Shown here: one piece after another, positions 37,844 through 46,753 of the stretch | Numbering within the stretch: the stretch's first letter is position 1 | Layout: every line of letters starts with the position of its first letter | Source: Bifidobacterium sp. ESL0745 | GTDB lineage: Bacteria; Actinomycetota; Actinomycetes; Actinomycetales; Bifidobacteriaceae | Direction of reading: 5' to 3' | Assembly (NCBI RefSeq): GCF_029433335.1 | Contig: NZ_JAQTHX010000001.1 | Coordinates: 620,001 to 684,000, forward strand | Length of the DNA stretch: 64,000 nucleotides | The notes under the pieces: model-generated | Told to the model about the DNA's origin: nothing | What the model saw: only the letters and a program-made list of their open reading frames with translations | Database searches by the model: none | Made by a program: the position numbers and the translations under genes

Positions 37844-38872
37844 ATGGTTGCTGCATTTGGTGTGCTTCTTCTGGCTACGTTGTTCCAGGGAAGCTTTGGA
37901 ATCTGCTTTAAGAAATACAAGCCGTTTTCCTGGGAAGCGTTCTGGGCGCTGTTCTCGGTCATCGGCGTACTGCTCATGCCCAATATCTGGGCCTTCATCT
38001 GGATTGGCAAGGACTATTTCCATTATCTGAGCCAGACCCCATGGCAGATGCTCATCGGTGGTGTCGCCGCCGGGTTCTTCTGGGGTGTGAGCGCCATCTG
38101 GTACAGCCTCGCCATCGATGATATCGGCGTATCGCTGGTCACCGGTATCAATATGGCCCTTTCGAATCTTCTCGGTTCCCTTGTTCCGATGGTTGTCTTG
38201 CACGCGTATCCGAAAACGGCGACCTTCATTGCGATCCTTGCAGGCCAGGCGGTTCTGATTGCCGGCGTGGTGGTGCTTTCCAAGGCGGGATTCATGAAAA
38301 GCTCCCGAATGAAGCAGGCCGAGTTGCAAAAGGCCGAAGGAGCCCGATCTGGCAAGAACTCGAAGTTCATGGTCGGTTTCATCATGGCATTGGCCTCCGG
38401 CGCCGGTTCCGCCGCCGTCAATATCGGCGCGACCCTATCGAAGACCCCGATCGATCTGGCCGTGTCCGGGGGAGTCAAGCCGATGTATGCCACGCTTTTG
38501 GGATGGGTTGTTGTGTTCTTTGGCGGGTTCCTTTCGAACTTCGGTTACGCGCTGTACAAACTCATTCGCAACAAGACCTACAAGGACTATGTCAAGCCGG
38601 GTTGCGGCATCGCCTACGGCAAGGTTCTGCTCACCTCTTTCGTCTGGTTCGCGGCCATGGGCCTCTACGGTTTCGCGGTCTCCATGCTGGGTCGTCTCGG
38701 TCCGGTCATCGGCTGGGTCATGTTCAACGGACTGGCGCTGATCGTCGCCAACATCTGGGGATTTGTGGACGGCGAGTGGAAGGGGCACCGCAAGCCGCGA
38801 AATGTTGCGCTCGTGGGCAATCTGATCATCGTCATCGCACTGGTCCTGCTTGGGGCGACGAACGCGATGTGA
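37844..38872 (+). CDS. RhaT-like drug/metabolite-superfamily sugar transporter
   Basis: The 342-aa protein has about ten hydrophobic segments. The N-terminal pattern FKKYKPFSWEAFW, the following LLMPNIWAF and the IDDIGVSLVTGINMALSNLLGSL stretch parallel the L-rhamnose/H+ symporter RhaT (FKK-x-K-x-x-SWE, later MGIGIAIG). Substrate is unproven; no rhamnose catabolic genes are in view. ATG 37844 is the start that matches the family; its ribosome site is poor. It is followed by an SGNH hydrolase, and the pair interrupts an otherwise biosynthetic region. Confidence 0.75.
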   Translation: MVAAFGVLLLATLFQGSFGICFKKYKPFSWEAFWALFSVIGVLLMPNIWAFIWIGKDYFHYLSQTPWQMLIGGVAAGFFWGVSAIWYSLAIDDIGVSLVTGINMALSNLLGSLVPMVVLHAYPKTATFIAILAGQAVLIAGVVVLSKAGFMKSSRMKQAELQKAEGARSGKNSKFMVGFIMALASGAGSAAVNIGATLSKTPIDLAVSGGVKPMYATLLGWVVVFFGGFLSNFGYALYKLIRNKTYKDYVKPGCGIAYGKVLLTSFVWFAAMGLYGFAVSMLGRLGPVIGWVMFNGLALIVANIWGFVDGEWKGHRKPRNVALVGNLIIVIALVLLGATNAM

Positions 38873-39019
38873 TTCGTGGAGACACCGTCGAAGCCGGTTT
38901 CGATTTACGGTTTTTCATGGGGCGTCGGTGTCGATGAGATCTTCCCGCCGCTTTCGTTCAGGCGTCTTATGTGTCAATACCCTTGGGGTATGTTGAGTTT
39001 GCATAAGGAGACACGAAGC

Positions 39020-39766
39020 ATGACATTGGGCATCAAGACCCCGGTCGCGACCATTGAGGCGATCTGGGCCAAACACACGATTCATCTGGCCGAGCCCCCT
39101 GCAGGAGAACCTTCGGGAATCAAGAAGTTCGAAGGATCGGGAGCCGAAGCGGCTTCGGCGTTGACACTATGTGCTGTCGGCGATTCCATGGTTGCCGGAT
39201 GCGGCACACAGGACCAGCAGGAAGGCTTGATTCCCGACATCGCCGAGGGATTTGCCAAGGAATTTCGTCGCGATGTCGCTTGGCAAGCACTTGGCAAGCT
39301 CGGTGCCACCATGCGCCGCGTGCGTTATCGCCTGCTTCCCGAAGTGCTCAAATTAGACAAGAAATTTGATATCCTGATAATTTGCGCCGGGTCCAACGAT
39401 ATCATGGCCAACCGCACACTCGAAGAATGGCGTGACGACCTTGCCGCCGTACTTGAAGAGGCCAAGCCCCTGAGCAATCATATCGTCGTGCTGAGCCCAG
39501 GCCAGATGCAGCATGAACCTTCGTTGGGGCGTGCCTTGCGTCGTGCGCTCGAACGCGAGATGGACGGGCAGGCGGCGGTGAGCAAAGAGGTCTGCTCCGA
39601 ACATCACGCGACCTACGTGGACATGATCCACGAAAACGTGCATGCCGACGCGCCCGACTTCTTCTCGCCCGATCATTTCCATCCCAGTGCGCAGGGCTAT
39701 CAGTACATGGTCGATGGCGTGATTGCCAAGCTTGGAGTCTCATTCACCCAACAGTTTGTTGCTTAG
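39020..39766 (+). CDS. SGNH/GDSL-family hydrolase
   Basis: The 248-aa esterase-like enzyme has the block I nucleophile in CAVGDSMVAG, a block III ICAGSNDIM (Gly and Asn oxyanion residues) and the block V catalytic pair in FFSPDHFHPSAQGY (D-x-x-H). No signal peptide is visible, so it probably acts in the cytoplasm. ATG 39020 has AAGGAG 9 nt upstream. The neighbouring sugar transporter suggests carbohydrate or acyl-ester substrates, but this is only context. Confidence 0.85.
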   Translation: MTLGIKTPVATIEAIWAKHTIHLAEPPAGEPSGIKKFEGSGAEAASALTLCAVGDSMVAGCGTQDQQEGLIPDIAEGFAKEFRRDVAWQALGKLGATMRRVRYRLLPEVLKLDKKFDILIICAGSNDIMANRTLEEWRDDLAAVLEEAKPLSNHIVVLSPGQMQHEPSLGRALRRALEREMDGQAAVSKEVCSEHHATYVDMIHENVHADAPDFFSPDHFHPSAQGYQYMVDGVIAKLGVSFTQQFVA

Positions 39767-39898
39767 GTGACCGTTCGGTTTTCTTGATGTTGGCATCACT
39801 TTGGGATTTCTCCATTTCGGCTGGTGACTTTACTTTTACAAACGTCAGCGGGGTTTGCAATTCGGTCGGGTCCGCATCAGACAAATTCCACAATCGAA

Positions 39899-39916
39899 GC
39901 GACATTGCGGTGTCGC
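39899..39916. repeat. Short hairpin in the tyrS leader region
   Basis: GCGACA-TTGCGG-TGTCGC forms a perfect 6-bp stem, followed by TATCTTCTG. It may be the terminator of the SGNH gene or part of the tyrS leader. No T-box features are visible. Confidence 0.35.
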
Positions 39917-39995
39917 TATCTTCTGTGAAAATAGATTGGTTATGGAGTCGTTCGGCTCCGGTTGTTCAGCTACAAAAGAATAGGGGAATACGGTT

Positions 39996-41318
39996 ATGGC
40001 TCACGTCACCAATTTCAAGGAAGCGGGATTCGACTCCCTCTTCGATGAATTGAACTGGCGCGGGTTGATTTCCCAGTCCACGGACCGGGATCAGCTCGCC
40101 AAGGCATTGAACGGCGGGCCGATCACCTATTATTGCGGTTTCGACCCCACCGCGGCTTCGCTGCACATCGGCAATCTCGTGCAGCTGATCAACATGCGGC
40201 ACTTGCAGGAAGCGGGTCACCATCCCATTGCGTTGGTGGGCGGTGCCACCGGACTGATCGGTGATCCGCGCCAGAGCGGCGAGCGTACCTTGAATCCCAA
40301 GGATGTTGTCGAAGGCTGGGCACGCAGGCTTAAAAAGCAGATCGGCACGATTCTTGTCACCAATGGCGATAACCCGGTGCGTTTTGTTTCCAACTACGAC
40401 TGGACCGCGCAGATGTCCGTCATCGACTTCCTGCGCGACGTCGGCAAGAATTTCCGTATGGGCACCATGCTCGCCAAAGACACGGTGGCCAGAAGGCTTA
40501 AATCCGACGAAGGCATCTCTTTCACCGAATTCAGCTATCAGGTGCTACAGGGCAATGATTTCTTGCATCTGTATGATGAATACAACTGCACCTTGGAGCT
40601 CGGTGGCTCCGACCAGTGGGGCAACCTCACCAGTGGCCTCGACCTTATCCGCAAGGTACGCGGCGAGAGCGTGAACGTGTTCACCAGCCCGATCATCACC
40701 GACAGCCAGGGCAAGAAATTCGGCAAGTCCGAAGGCAACGCCGTCTGGCTCGATCCGACGATGCTCAGCCCCTACAAGTTCTATCAATTCTGGTTCAACC
40801 AGCCCGACGGCGAGATGCTGAAGCTTCTAAAGGCCTTTACCTTCCTGCCCAAGGACGAGATCGAGCGGCTCGCCCATGAGGCCGAGGTCAACCCCGGTGC
40901 TCGCGAGGCGCAGAAGGCGTTGGCATGGGAAGTCACCAGTTTTGTGCACGGCGAAAAGGTCACGCAGGAGGCGCTTGATGCGGCTTCCGCACTGTTCGGC
41001 CGCGGCGGCGATTTGAAAACCATCAGTTCCGACATGCTTGAATCCTCCATCGAAGGGCTCAAGATCGAAAACGAGGAGGGCGAGAAGGTCTTCGCCAAGG
41101 CAGTCATCGGCGAACGCATCGCCCAGGCGGCCGTTACCGCAGGGCTTTTCAAATCGATTTCCGAGGCGCGCAAGACCATCAAATCCGGTGGCGTCTATGT
41201 CAACAACGTGCGCGTCGAGGATCAGAATCAGGAACTGACCGGCGATGATTTCCTTACCGATCATTTTGCATTGATTCGTCGCGGCAAAAAAGCGATTGGC
41301 GCCGTGGAACTTGGCTGA
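39996..41318 (+). CDS. tyrS: Tyrosine-tRNA ligase
   Basis: The 440-aa class I synthetase charges tRNA-Tyr. The HIGH-like motif is in [10 protein letters not shown], and the KMSKS-like loop is KFGKSEGN. Tyrosine-binding YCGFDPT and [12 protein letters not shown] are present. The C-terminal S4 RNA-binding domain (~375–440) contains [21 protein letters not shown] precedes the start. It opens a gene series conserved in order in other actinobacteria. Confidence 0.97.
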   Translation: MAHVTNFKEAGFDSLFDELNWRGLISQSTDRDQLAKALNGGPITYYCGFDPTAASLHIGNLVQLINMRHLQEAGHHPIALVGGATGLIGDPRQSGERTLNPKDVVEGWARRLKKQIGTILVTNGDNPVRFVSNYDWTAQMSVIDFLRDVGKNFRMGTMLAKDTVARRLKSDEGISFTEFSYQVLQGNDFLHLYDEYNCTLELGGSDQWGNLTSGLDLIRKVRGESVNVFTSPIITDSQGKKFGKSEGNAVWLDPTMLSPYKFYQFWFNQPDGEMLKLLKAFTFLPKDEIERLAHEAEVNPGAREAQKALAWEVTSFVHGEKVTQEALDAASALFGRGGDLKTISSDMLESSIEGLKIENEEGEKVFAKAVIGERIAQAAVTAGLFKSISEARKTIKSGGVYVNNVRVEDQNQELTGDDFLTDHFALIRRGKKAIGAVELG

Positions 41319-41429
41319 CAGCAAGCTTTCGTCCATCTGATTAGAATTTATTTCAAAAAGTTAATATTTGGGATCGTTGCGTTCGCTACAGAAACGTGAG
41401 GTCCAGAATCAAGCAAAAGGTATAGGCAT

Positions 41430-43721
41430 ATGGCAGAAGAACAGCGCGGTAACCGCGACGGCAATTCATACGGTCACGGTTCGTCCCGTTCAGGTGGCGG
41501 CTATCGGGGTCACGGCGGCTTCCACGGCAACAATCGAGGCGGAGGGTTCCACAAGGGCGGCCACGGCGGTTACCGTGGCCATGATGACGACCGGCGCGGA
41601 GGTTACCGCGGTAATGGTGGACAACGCGACTTTCACCGTGACGATCGTCGTGATGGCGAACGCAGCGGCGGCTATCGCGGGCACAACGACGGCGAGCGTC
41701 GCGACTTCCGCCGTGATGACGATCGTCGCGGAGGCTATCGCGGGGGGAATGACCGTAGGGACTTCCATCGCAATGATGACCATCGTGGCGGCTACCGAGG
41801 CAATGGCGGTTACCGTGGGCATGACGACGACCGGCGCGGCGGCTATCGCGGCAACGACGGACACCGTGACGGCGAACGCGGCGGATACCGCGGCGGCAAT
41901 GACCGTAGGGACAACTACCGCGACGGTGAACGCAGGGACTTCCATCGTGACGACCGTCGTGACTTCCACAAGGATGGGGATCGTCGCGATTTCCACAAGG
42001 GTGGATTCCGACATGACGACGATCGACGTGGAGGCTATCGAGGGGGAGACGATCGTAGGGACTTCCATCGCAATGATGACCATCGTGGCGGCTACCGAGG
42101 CAATGGCGGCTATCGCGGACACGATGACGATCGGCGCGGCGGCTATCGCGGTCATGATGACGACCGGCGTGGTGGATACCGCGGCAATGACTATCGTGAC
42201 GGCGACAGGCGTGACTTCCGTCGCAGCGATGACCGTCGTGGCGGATACAACTCCCGTGGTAACGACCGTCGTGACTTCCGCCGTGACGAGCATCGTGACG
42301 GCGAACGAGGAGGCTACAGGAAGAACTACAACGATCGTGGAAACGATCGTCGTGATGACCGCCGTGGCGGTTTCCACAATGACGGCCGTGACCAATACAT
42401 GCACGATGGTCCGCGTCGCAATTCCGACGGCACGGTCTCGTTCCCCTCGCAGAACCCGTATACCGATCGCCGCCCTGGCGAGCCACGCATGCCCAAGGGC
42501 ATGGAGTGGTCGATGCTTTCCAAGGATGAGAAGGAACGTCTGAGGGGGCTTTCCAAGGAGCACGCCGAAAACATCGGCCTGCATATCCTTGCTGCCTATT
42601 CGCTTGAGGAAAGCGATCCCGAGGCTGCGCGCGACCACGCCGAATGGGTGGCGCGCCAGGCTTCCCGTATCGATTTCTCGCGTGAAACGCTGGCGTTCAT
42701 CGCCTACCGTCAGGGCGATTATAAGACCGCGCTGAAGGAATTCCGCACCGCTCACCGCATGAACGGCTACAATGACTATCTGCCGTTCATCGCCGACTGC
42801 GAACGCGGGCTCGGCAATCCCAAACGTGCCATCGAAATGGCCATGTCCGACGATGCCAAGGCGCTCACGGGCGAATCGAAGGCCGAGATGTTCCTCGTCT
42901 ACGCCGGTGCGCTTGGTGATCTGGGATTGTGGGACAAGGCCGTTGACGTGGTCAGTAAGCTTGCGGATACCAAGGGTCTTCCCGGCGCCTACCGTATGCG
43001 CGCGCTGCAGGCCGAACAGTATTTCCTTGAAGAAGGGGGACGCGGGGACGAGGCCGCCGATCTTGATACGCCCATCGAGGCGCTTGAAAACAAGTACGCC
43101 GACGAGGACGAGGATGATGAAGATGGTGATGAAGTCGTCATTGACTACGACCTCGAGCGTCTGCCGGATGACATGATGGAAGAGCTTGGAATCACCGAAG
43201 ACGATGCGCAGTATGCGCCCGATCCGTACGAAGATGACGAGGACTACGATCACACTGAGGATTCCTCCGATTCTGAGGAATCTGACCGGTCCGAAGGCTC
43301 GGATAATGCCGATGGCGGTAATTCGGATGACGCGGACGAGGCCGAGGAAGCCGATTCCGATGAAGCGGCAGGAGCCGAATTGGATACGGACGCCGATCTC
43401 GACGACCAGTCCGAGTCAGCGCTTGACCCGCAGACCCCGGAAGCCAAGGAAAGTGCCGAAGCCACTGCCAAGGAAAACGCCGATAGCATGGAAGTCGTCG
43501 ACGAGTCCGGCAAACCGGACGAATCCGCTGATTCCGTTGCTGAGCAAGACGGCCAAGGCGAAGTCGGAGAAGACGATGAGGCACAAACCGAAGGGGATTC
43601 GGACGACGATGAGAACGAGTTGCCGGCCGAGGAAACCACGGAAGGCGCGGAGCATTCCGACGACCCTGCTGTAGAGCAGGAGATCGCCGACGAAAAAGAC
43701 GAGTCCGACGAGGAGGAATAG
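41430..43721 (+). CDS. RGG-repeat/TPR/acidic three-part protein
   Basis: The 763-aa protein has three zones. Residues ~1–330 are low complexity: reiterated RGG, GGYRG, DDRRGG and DRRDFHR units resembling RNA-binding RGG boxes. Residues ~335–545 are ordered and TPR-like (EHAENIGLHILAAYSLEE, AFIAYRQGDYKTALKEF, VYAGALGDLGLWDKAVDVV). Residues ~555–763 are extremely acidic. The middle matches the position of the TPR protein that follows tyrS in mycobacteria (Rv1691-type). A 56-bp exact direct repeat (41754 and 42054 onward, 300 bp apart) shows recent in-frame expansion. An RNA-linked role is inferred from the RGG region only. AAAAGGTATAGG precedes the start. Confidence 0.85.
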   Translation: MAEEQRGNRDGNSYGHGSSRSGGGYRGHGGFHGNNRGGGFHKGGHGGYRGHDDDRRGGYRGNGGQRDFHRDDRRDGERSGGYRGHNDGERRDFRRDDDRRGGYRGGNDRRDFHRNDDHRGGYRGNGGYRGHDDDRRGGYRGNDGHRDGERGGYRGGNDRRDNYRDGERRDFHRDDRRDFHKDGDRRDFHKGGFRHDDDRRGGYRGGDDRRDFHRNDDHRGGYRGNGGYRGHDDDRRGGYRGHDDDRRGGYRGNDYRDGDRRDFRRSDDRRGGYNSRGNDRRDFRRDEHRDGERGGYRKNYNDRGNDRRDDRRGGFHNDGRDQYMHDGPRRNSDGTVSFPSQNPYTDRRPGEPRMPKGMEWSMLSKDEKERLRGLSKEHAENIGLHILAAYSLEESDPEAARDHAEWVARQASRIDFSRETLAFIAYRQGDYKTALKEFRTAHRMNGYNDYLPFIADCERGLGNPKRAIEMAMSDDAKALTGESKAEMFLVYAGALGDLGLWDKAVDVVSKLADTKGLPGAYRMRALQAEQYFLEEGGRGDEAADLDTPIEALENKYADEDEDDEDGDEVVIDYDLERLPDDMMEELGITEDDAQYAPDPYEDDEDYDHTEDSSDSEESDRSEGSDNADGGNSDDADEAEEADSDEAAGAELDTDADLDDQSESALDPQTPEAKESAEATAKENADSMEVVDESGKPDESADSVAEQDGQGEVGEDDEAQTEGDSDDDENELPAEETTEGAEHSDDPAVEQEIADEKDESDEEE

Positions 43722-43729
43722 GAGAAACA

Positions 43730-44767
43730 GTGCTTAAGGCAACCGAACAACCGATTGAACAGGCCTATGGTTTGGCTTTGCTTGATCTTGATGGTGTGGT
43801 CTATCGTGGCAAGAATCCGGTGAATCATGCCAGCGAATCCATAACGAAAGCCCAGAACGCCGGAATGACGGTGGAATACACCACCAACAATTCCTCGCGC
43901 TACCAGCAGACCGTGGCTGATCAGCTCAATGGCTTTGGCCTTGAGGTCGAGCCTTGGCAGATCATCACCTCATCGGTGGTTGCCGCCCGTATGGTGGCCA
44001 GGGCTGTGCCGAAAGGTGCCAAAGTATTCATGGTCGGCGCAGGGCATCTGCGCGAGGAATTGGAAAAGCAGGGGCTCGTCATCGTCGATCATGTCGAGGA
44101 CGATCCTGTCGCCGTGGTGCAGGGTTGGTATCCCGAAGTCACTTGGCAGGAGCTCGCCAATGCCGCCTACGCCATCGAACGTGGCGCGCAGTATTTTGTG
44201 ACCAACCGTGACCTTACGATTCCACGGGAGCTCGGTATTGCTCCCGGTTGTGGATCGCTTATTCGTGCCGTCATCACCGCTACGGGTGTTGAACCTGTGG
44301 CCTCCGCCGGTAAGCCCGAATCAGCGATGTATGACGAGGCGCGGCTCCTGGCCTCACACGACGGCACCACTTTGGTGCCTAAAGACCGTTGCCTTGCCAT
44401 CGGTGACAGGCTTGACACCGACATAGAGGCGGGCAACCGTGGCGGCTATGACTCGCTGGTGGTGCTCACCGGCGTGGCCGATCCCAGGCAGCTGATGTTG
44501 GCTGAGCCGCACCTGCGTCCCACTTATATTTCCCGTGACCTTCGTGATCTGCACTCGGCCATGCCGGCAACGCTTCAGGTCTCGAAAACGCAGTGGACAT
44601 GCCAGAACGCGACGGCACAATTGCAGGGTAACGAGGTTCGTGTCAGCGATTCGAGCGACATCAACGCGTTGCGTGCGGCGTGCGCTTTGCTCTGGAATCT
44701 CACTGACGAGGGAAAGGCCAATGTTTCAGAACTGAAGCTTCCTGATTTCAGGCTTTTCGAGGACTGA
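43730..44767 (+). CDS. HAD-superfamily phosphatase, NagD/PGP-like
   Basis: The 345-aa protein has class IIA HAD features: motif I LLDLDGVVYRG with the nucleophilic Asp, motif II TTNNSSRYQQ, the cap domain, and the C-terminal GDRLDTDIEAGNR motif IV. Related proteins hydrolyse phosphoglycolate or small sugar and nucleotide phosphates. It starts with GTG at 43730 behind AGGAG and lies 8 nt after the RGG/TPR gene, so the two are an operon. Confidence 0.92.
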   Translation: MLKATEQPIEQAYGLALLDLDGVVYRGKNPVNHASESITKAQNAGMTVEYTTNNSSRYQQTVADQLNGFGLEVEPWQIITSSVVAARMVARAVPKGAKVFMVGAGHLREELEKQGLVIVDHVEDDPVAVVQGWYPEVTWQELANAAYAIERGAQYFVTNRDLTIPRELGIAPGCGSLIRAVITATGVEPVASAGKPESAMYDEARLLASHDGTTLVPKDRCLAIGDRLDTDIEAGNRGGYDSLVVLTGVADPRQLMLAEPHLRPTYISRDLRDLHSAMPATLQVSKTQWTCQNATAQLQGNEVRVSDSSDINALRAACALLWNLTDEGKANVSELKLPDFRLFED

Positions 44768-44769
44768 TC

Positions 44770-44964
44770 ATGGCATCTGAATATGACGGTATTCAGCACG
44801 ATGACGATTCCGGCAATGCTGAACGCCGTCATGAGTCCTCTTTCGAGAGTCTGAGGCAACGCTATCCACAGCTTGACAGGCTTTCTGGCATGGATGATGA
44901 GCAGAAGATAGAAGCATTCCGCAGTGTCTTGGGAACGCTTCGCAAAGATTTGGATAGTCGGTAG
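44770..44964 (+). CDS. 64-aa conserved small protein of the tlyA operon
   Basis: A 64-residue acidic protein with a helical C-terminal half (ESSFESLRQRYPQLDRL, then DEQKIEAFRSVLGTLRKDL). It starts 2 nt after the HAD stop. A small ORF occupies the same position between the HAD gene and tlyA in mycobacteria (Rv1693). Function is unknown. Confidence 0.75.
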   Translation: MASEYDGIQHDDDSGNAERRHESSFESLRQRYPQLDRLSGMDDEQKIEAFRSVLGTLRKDLDSR

Positions 44965-44998
44965 TAGGCCTGTGGTCATAGAAGGATGTGAAAAAAGT

Positions 44999-45733
44999 AT
45001 GCGTCTGGACGCCTATATGGCTTCTACCGGTCTGTCCCATAGCCGTACCCAGGCGCAACGCCTCATCCGTTCCGGCAAAGTACGCGTCGACGGTCAACCG
45101 GCGACCAAACCTTCCATGCCGGTAGATACTGACGTGAACGTTTCAGTCGACATCGGCGACGACTACGTTTCCAGGGGAGCCTACAAACTGCTCGGAGCCT
45201 TTGAACGATTCGCCGACGTCGGCCTGCCATCCCCGAAAGGCCGACACTGCCTGGATATCGGTGCCTCTACTGGCGGCTTCTGCGACGTACTGCTCAGGGG
45301 CAATGCGGCAAAGGTCATCGCCCTTGATGTCGGCCATGGCCAGCTCGACCCTCGTATCGCCAGCGATTCACGTATCATCGAGATGAGCGGCATCAACATC
45401 CGTGATGTCGAAGCCGCCGATTTGCCGTACCGCCCTTCTCTGGTCGTTTCCGATGTGTCATTCATCTCACTGGCCTACGTGATCCCGATCATTGCAAAAG
45501 TAGCCGCGAATCCGGCCGATATCGTGCTTCTGGTCAAACCCCAATTCGAAGTCGGCAAAGGTCATCTTGGCAAAAACGGTGTGGTCGACGATCCCGTGTT
45601 GCGCCAACGTGCGCTGGAAACGGTCTGCGAATGTGCACGAGCCAATGGGCTCAACGTCATGTCGACCTGCCCCTCTCCGATTGAGGGGACTCATGGCAAC
45701 GAGGAATATCTGCTTTACGCCACCTTGCGTTGA
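44999..45733 (+). CDS. tlyA: TlyA-family rRNA 2'-O-methyltransferase
   Basis: The 244-aa protein has an N-terminal S4 RNA-binding domain (MRLDAYMASTGL to about residue 60) and an FtsJ-like methyltransferase fold with the AdoMet loop CLDIGASTGGFCDVLL, VVSDVSFISL and LLVKPQFE. TlyA proteins methylate rRNA and confer capreomycin sensitivity; the haemolysin name is historical. ATG 44999 begins the S4 domain exactly; longer in-frame starts overlap the preceding ORF. The last 19 bp overlap the 3' end of the opposing bactofilin-like gene. Confidence 0.93.
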   Translation: MRLDAYMASTGLSHSRTQAQRLIRSGKVRVDGQPATKPSMPVDTDVNVSVDIGDDYVSRGAYKLLGAFERFADVGLPSPKGRHCLDIGASTGGFCDVLLRGNAAKVIALDVGHGQLDPRIASDSRIIEMSGINIRDVEAADLPYRPSLVVSDVSFISLAYVIPIIAKVAANPADIVLLVKPQFEVGKGHLGKNGVVDDPVLRQRALETVCECARANGLNVMSTCPSPIEGTHGNEEYLLYATLR

Positions 45734-46404
45734 ATGCCATCATCCGTATCCTCCGATCTGCGATGTTCGATAACAGTGACGTTTGAGGTTCTGTCGAATT
45801 TGAGTTCTTTGCTGTATATCGCTTTACGGACCTGTGTATGGTGAGAAAGCGAGATCGCATCGGCGTCTATGGTGCGGCAGATGGTATTGGACAGTGTTAC
45901 ATTATCGGCGACGATTTGTTCGATGCTGTTTGCTTTAAGATACTTGTTCATTCCGAATCGTTCGAACATCGCCGTGTGCATTGGCATCACTTCGAGATTG
46001 TGGATTTGCGCAGACTGTCCGATGTCGATATGACCGACGATTGTCGCATGCTTTGTCGTAAGGGATTTGGCGCTGAGTACACCATTGACTTGGACGCAAT
46101 GGTTCGCTTTAAGCGTGTAGGCTGTCGACAGCTCACCGATGAAAGTGATTGCGGTCGCCTCGATCGATTTGCCAGCGGTAACACAGCCATGACCTGAAAG
46201 CAGGGCGGTGGCTATGCCACCCGAAGCGTTCAGCATTCCTCCGTCGATGATGATTCGCCGTCCTCTGCAGCAAGTGGTCTGAAGAATGCCTTTTATCACA
46301 AGCGTGTCGAAGGTGACATCAGGAGAAAGCGCGGCATTCCCATGCGAGATGAGGACGTCATAATTGCCGCGCGAAATGTAATTGCTGAAGGTATTAAGGT
46401 TCAT
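45715..46404 (-). CDS. Bactofilin-like (polymer-forming beta-helix) protein
   Basis: The 229-aa protein has a regular alternation of short hydrophobic strands and Gly turns (FDTLVIKGILQ, RRIIIDGGML, KSIEATAITFIGEL, HCVQVNGVLSAKSL, ATIVGHIDIG), the pattern of DUF583/bactofilin right-handed beta-helices. These usually form cytoskeletal or membrane-associated polymers. It lacks the usual flanking membrane anchor. GAAAGAAGGCGGG precedes the ATG. Base composition appears lower in GC than its neighbours, and it lies opposite to and inside the conserved tlyA–nadK gene order, which suggests insertion or transfer. Family assignment rests on pattern only. Confidence 0.65.
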   Translation of the reverse strand: MNLNTFSNYISRGNYDVLISHGNAALSPDVTFDTLVIKGILQTTCCRGRRIIIDGGMLNASGGIATALLSGHGCVTAGKSIEATAITFIGELSTAYTLKANHCVQVNGVLSAKSLTTKHATIVGHIDIGQSAQIHNLEVMPMHTAMFERFGMNKYLKANSIEQIVADNVTLSNTICRTIDADAISLSHHTQVRKAIYSKELKFDRTSNVTVIEHRRSEDTDDGIQRKVA

Positions 46405-46753
46405 CCCGCCTTCTTTCCGGCCGTTCGATCCACCTCGGTTGGATGGTTCACTTTCGGTATTACCGGAAAAACCGGTTATTGGGAAATCGAATCAAGAAAA
46501 TAAGGGAAAGTTCAAGATTCCTTGATAATACAAAATGTTAGAAATAGTTATTGGTTGTCAGTCGTTTGCTTTGCGATGGTCTGCGGCTGGCAATCCCGGC
46601 TTGCCAGCTTGATGTTTTGAAAGCAGCCATGGCCAATGTCACACCTTCGTCGGTGCATCTTGCGCTAAGCTCATGTTGTAGATACTGTCCGGTTAGGATA
46701 TGGGTAGCAACGAATTCGTTTTTGAATCATTTGATGCAGGAAAGAGGCAGTCG
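46405..46753. other. Intergenic region between bactofilin-like gene and nadK
   Basis: No gene is supported. The region is AT-rich near 46480–46555, a likely promoter zone for either flanking gene. It contains ACCGG-AAAAA-CCGGT (about 46463–46477) and a perfect 8-bp hairpin GCTGGCAA-TCCCGGC-TTGCCAGC (46586–46608) that could act in a nadK leader. A longer nadK start at ATG 46700 falls within it. Confidence 0.4.

Noticed and set aside
39767..39995. T-box leader upstream of tyrS
   Set aside because: No specifier-loop or T-box (TGG-containing) antiterminator sequence is visible; only a short hairpin is present.
41368..42543. 391-codon plus-strand frame of Thr/Ala/Met/Val repeats
   Set aside because: Same repeat artefact in another frame, with no ribosome site or domain; the RGG frame continues into a clear TPR domain.
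41490..43253. 587-codon open frame on the minus strand, rich in Val, Ile, Ala and Thr
   Set aside because: It is the antisense shadow of the RGG-repeat gene; the repetitive codons keep the opposite strand free of stops and no protein-like pattern is present.
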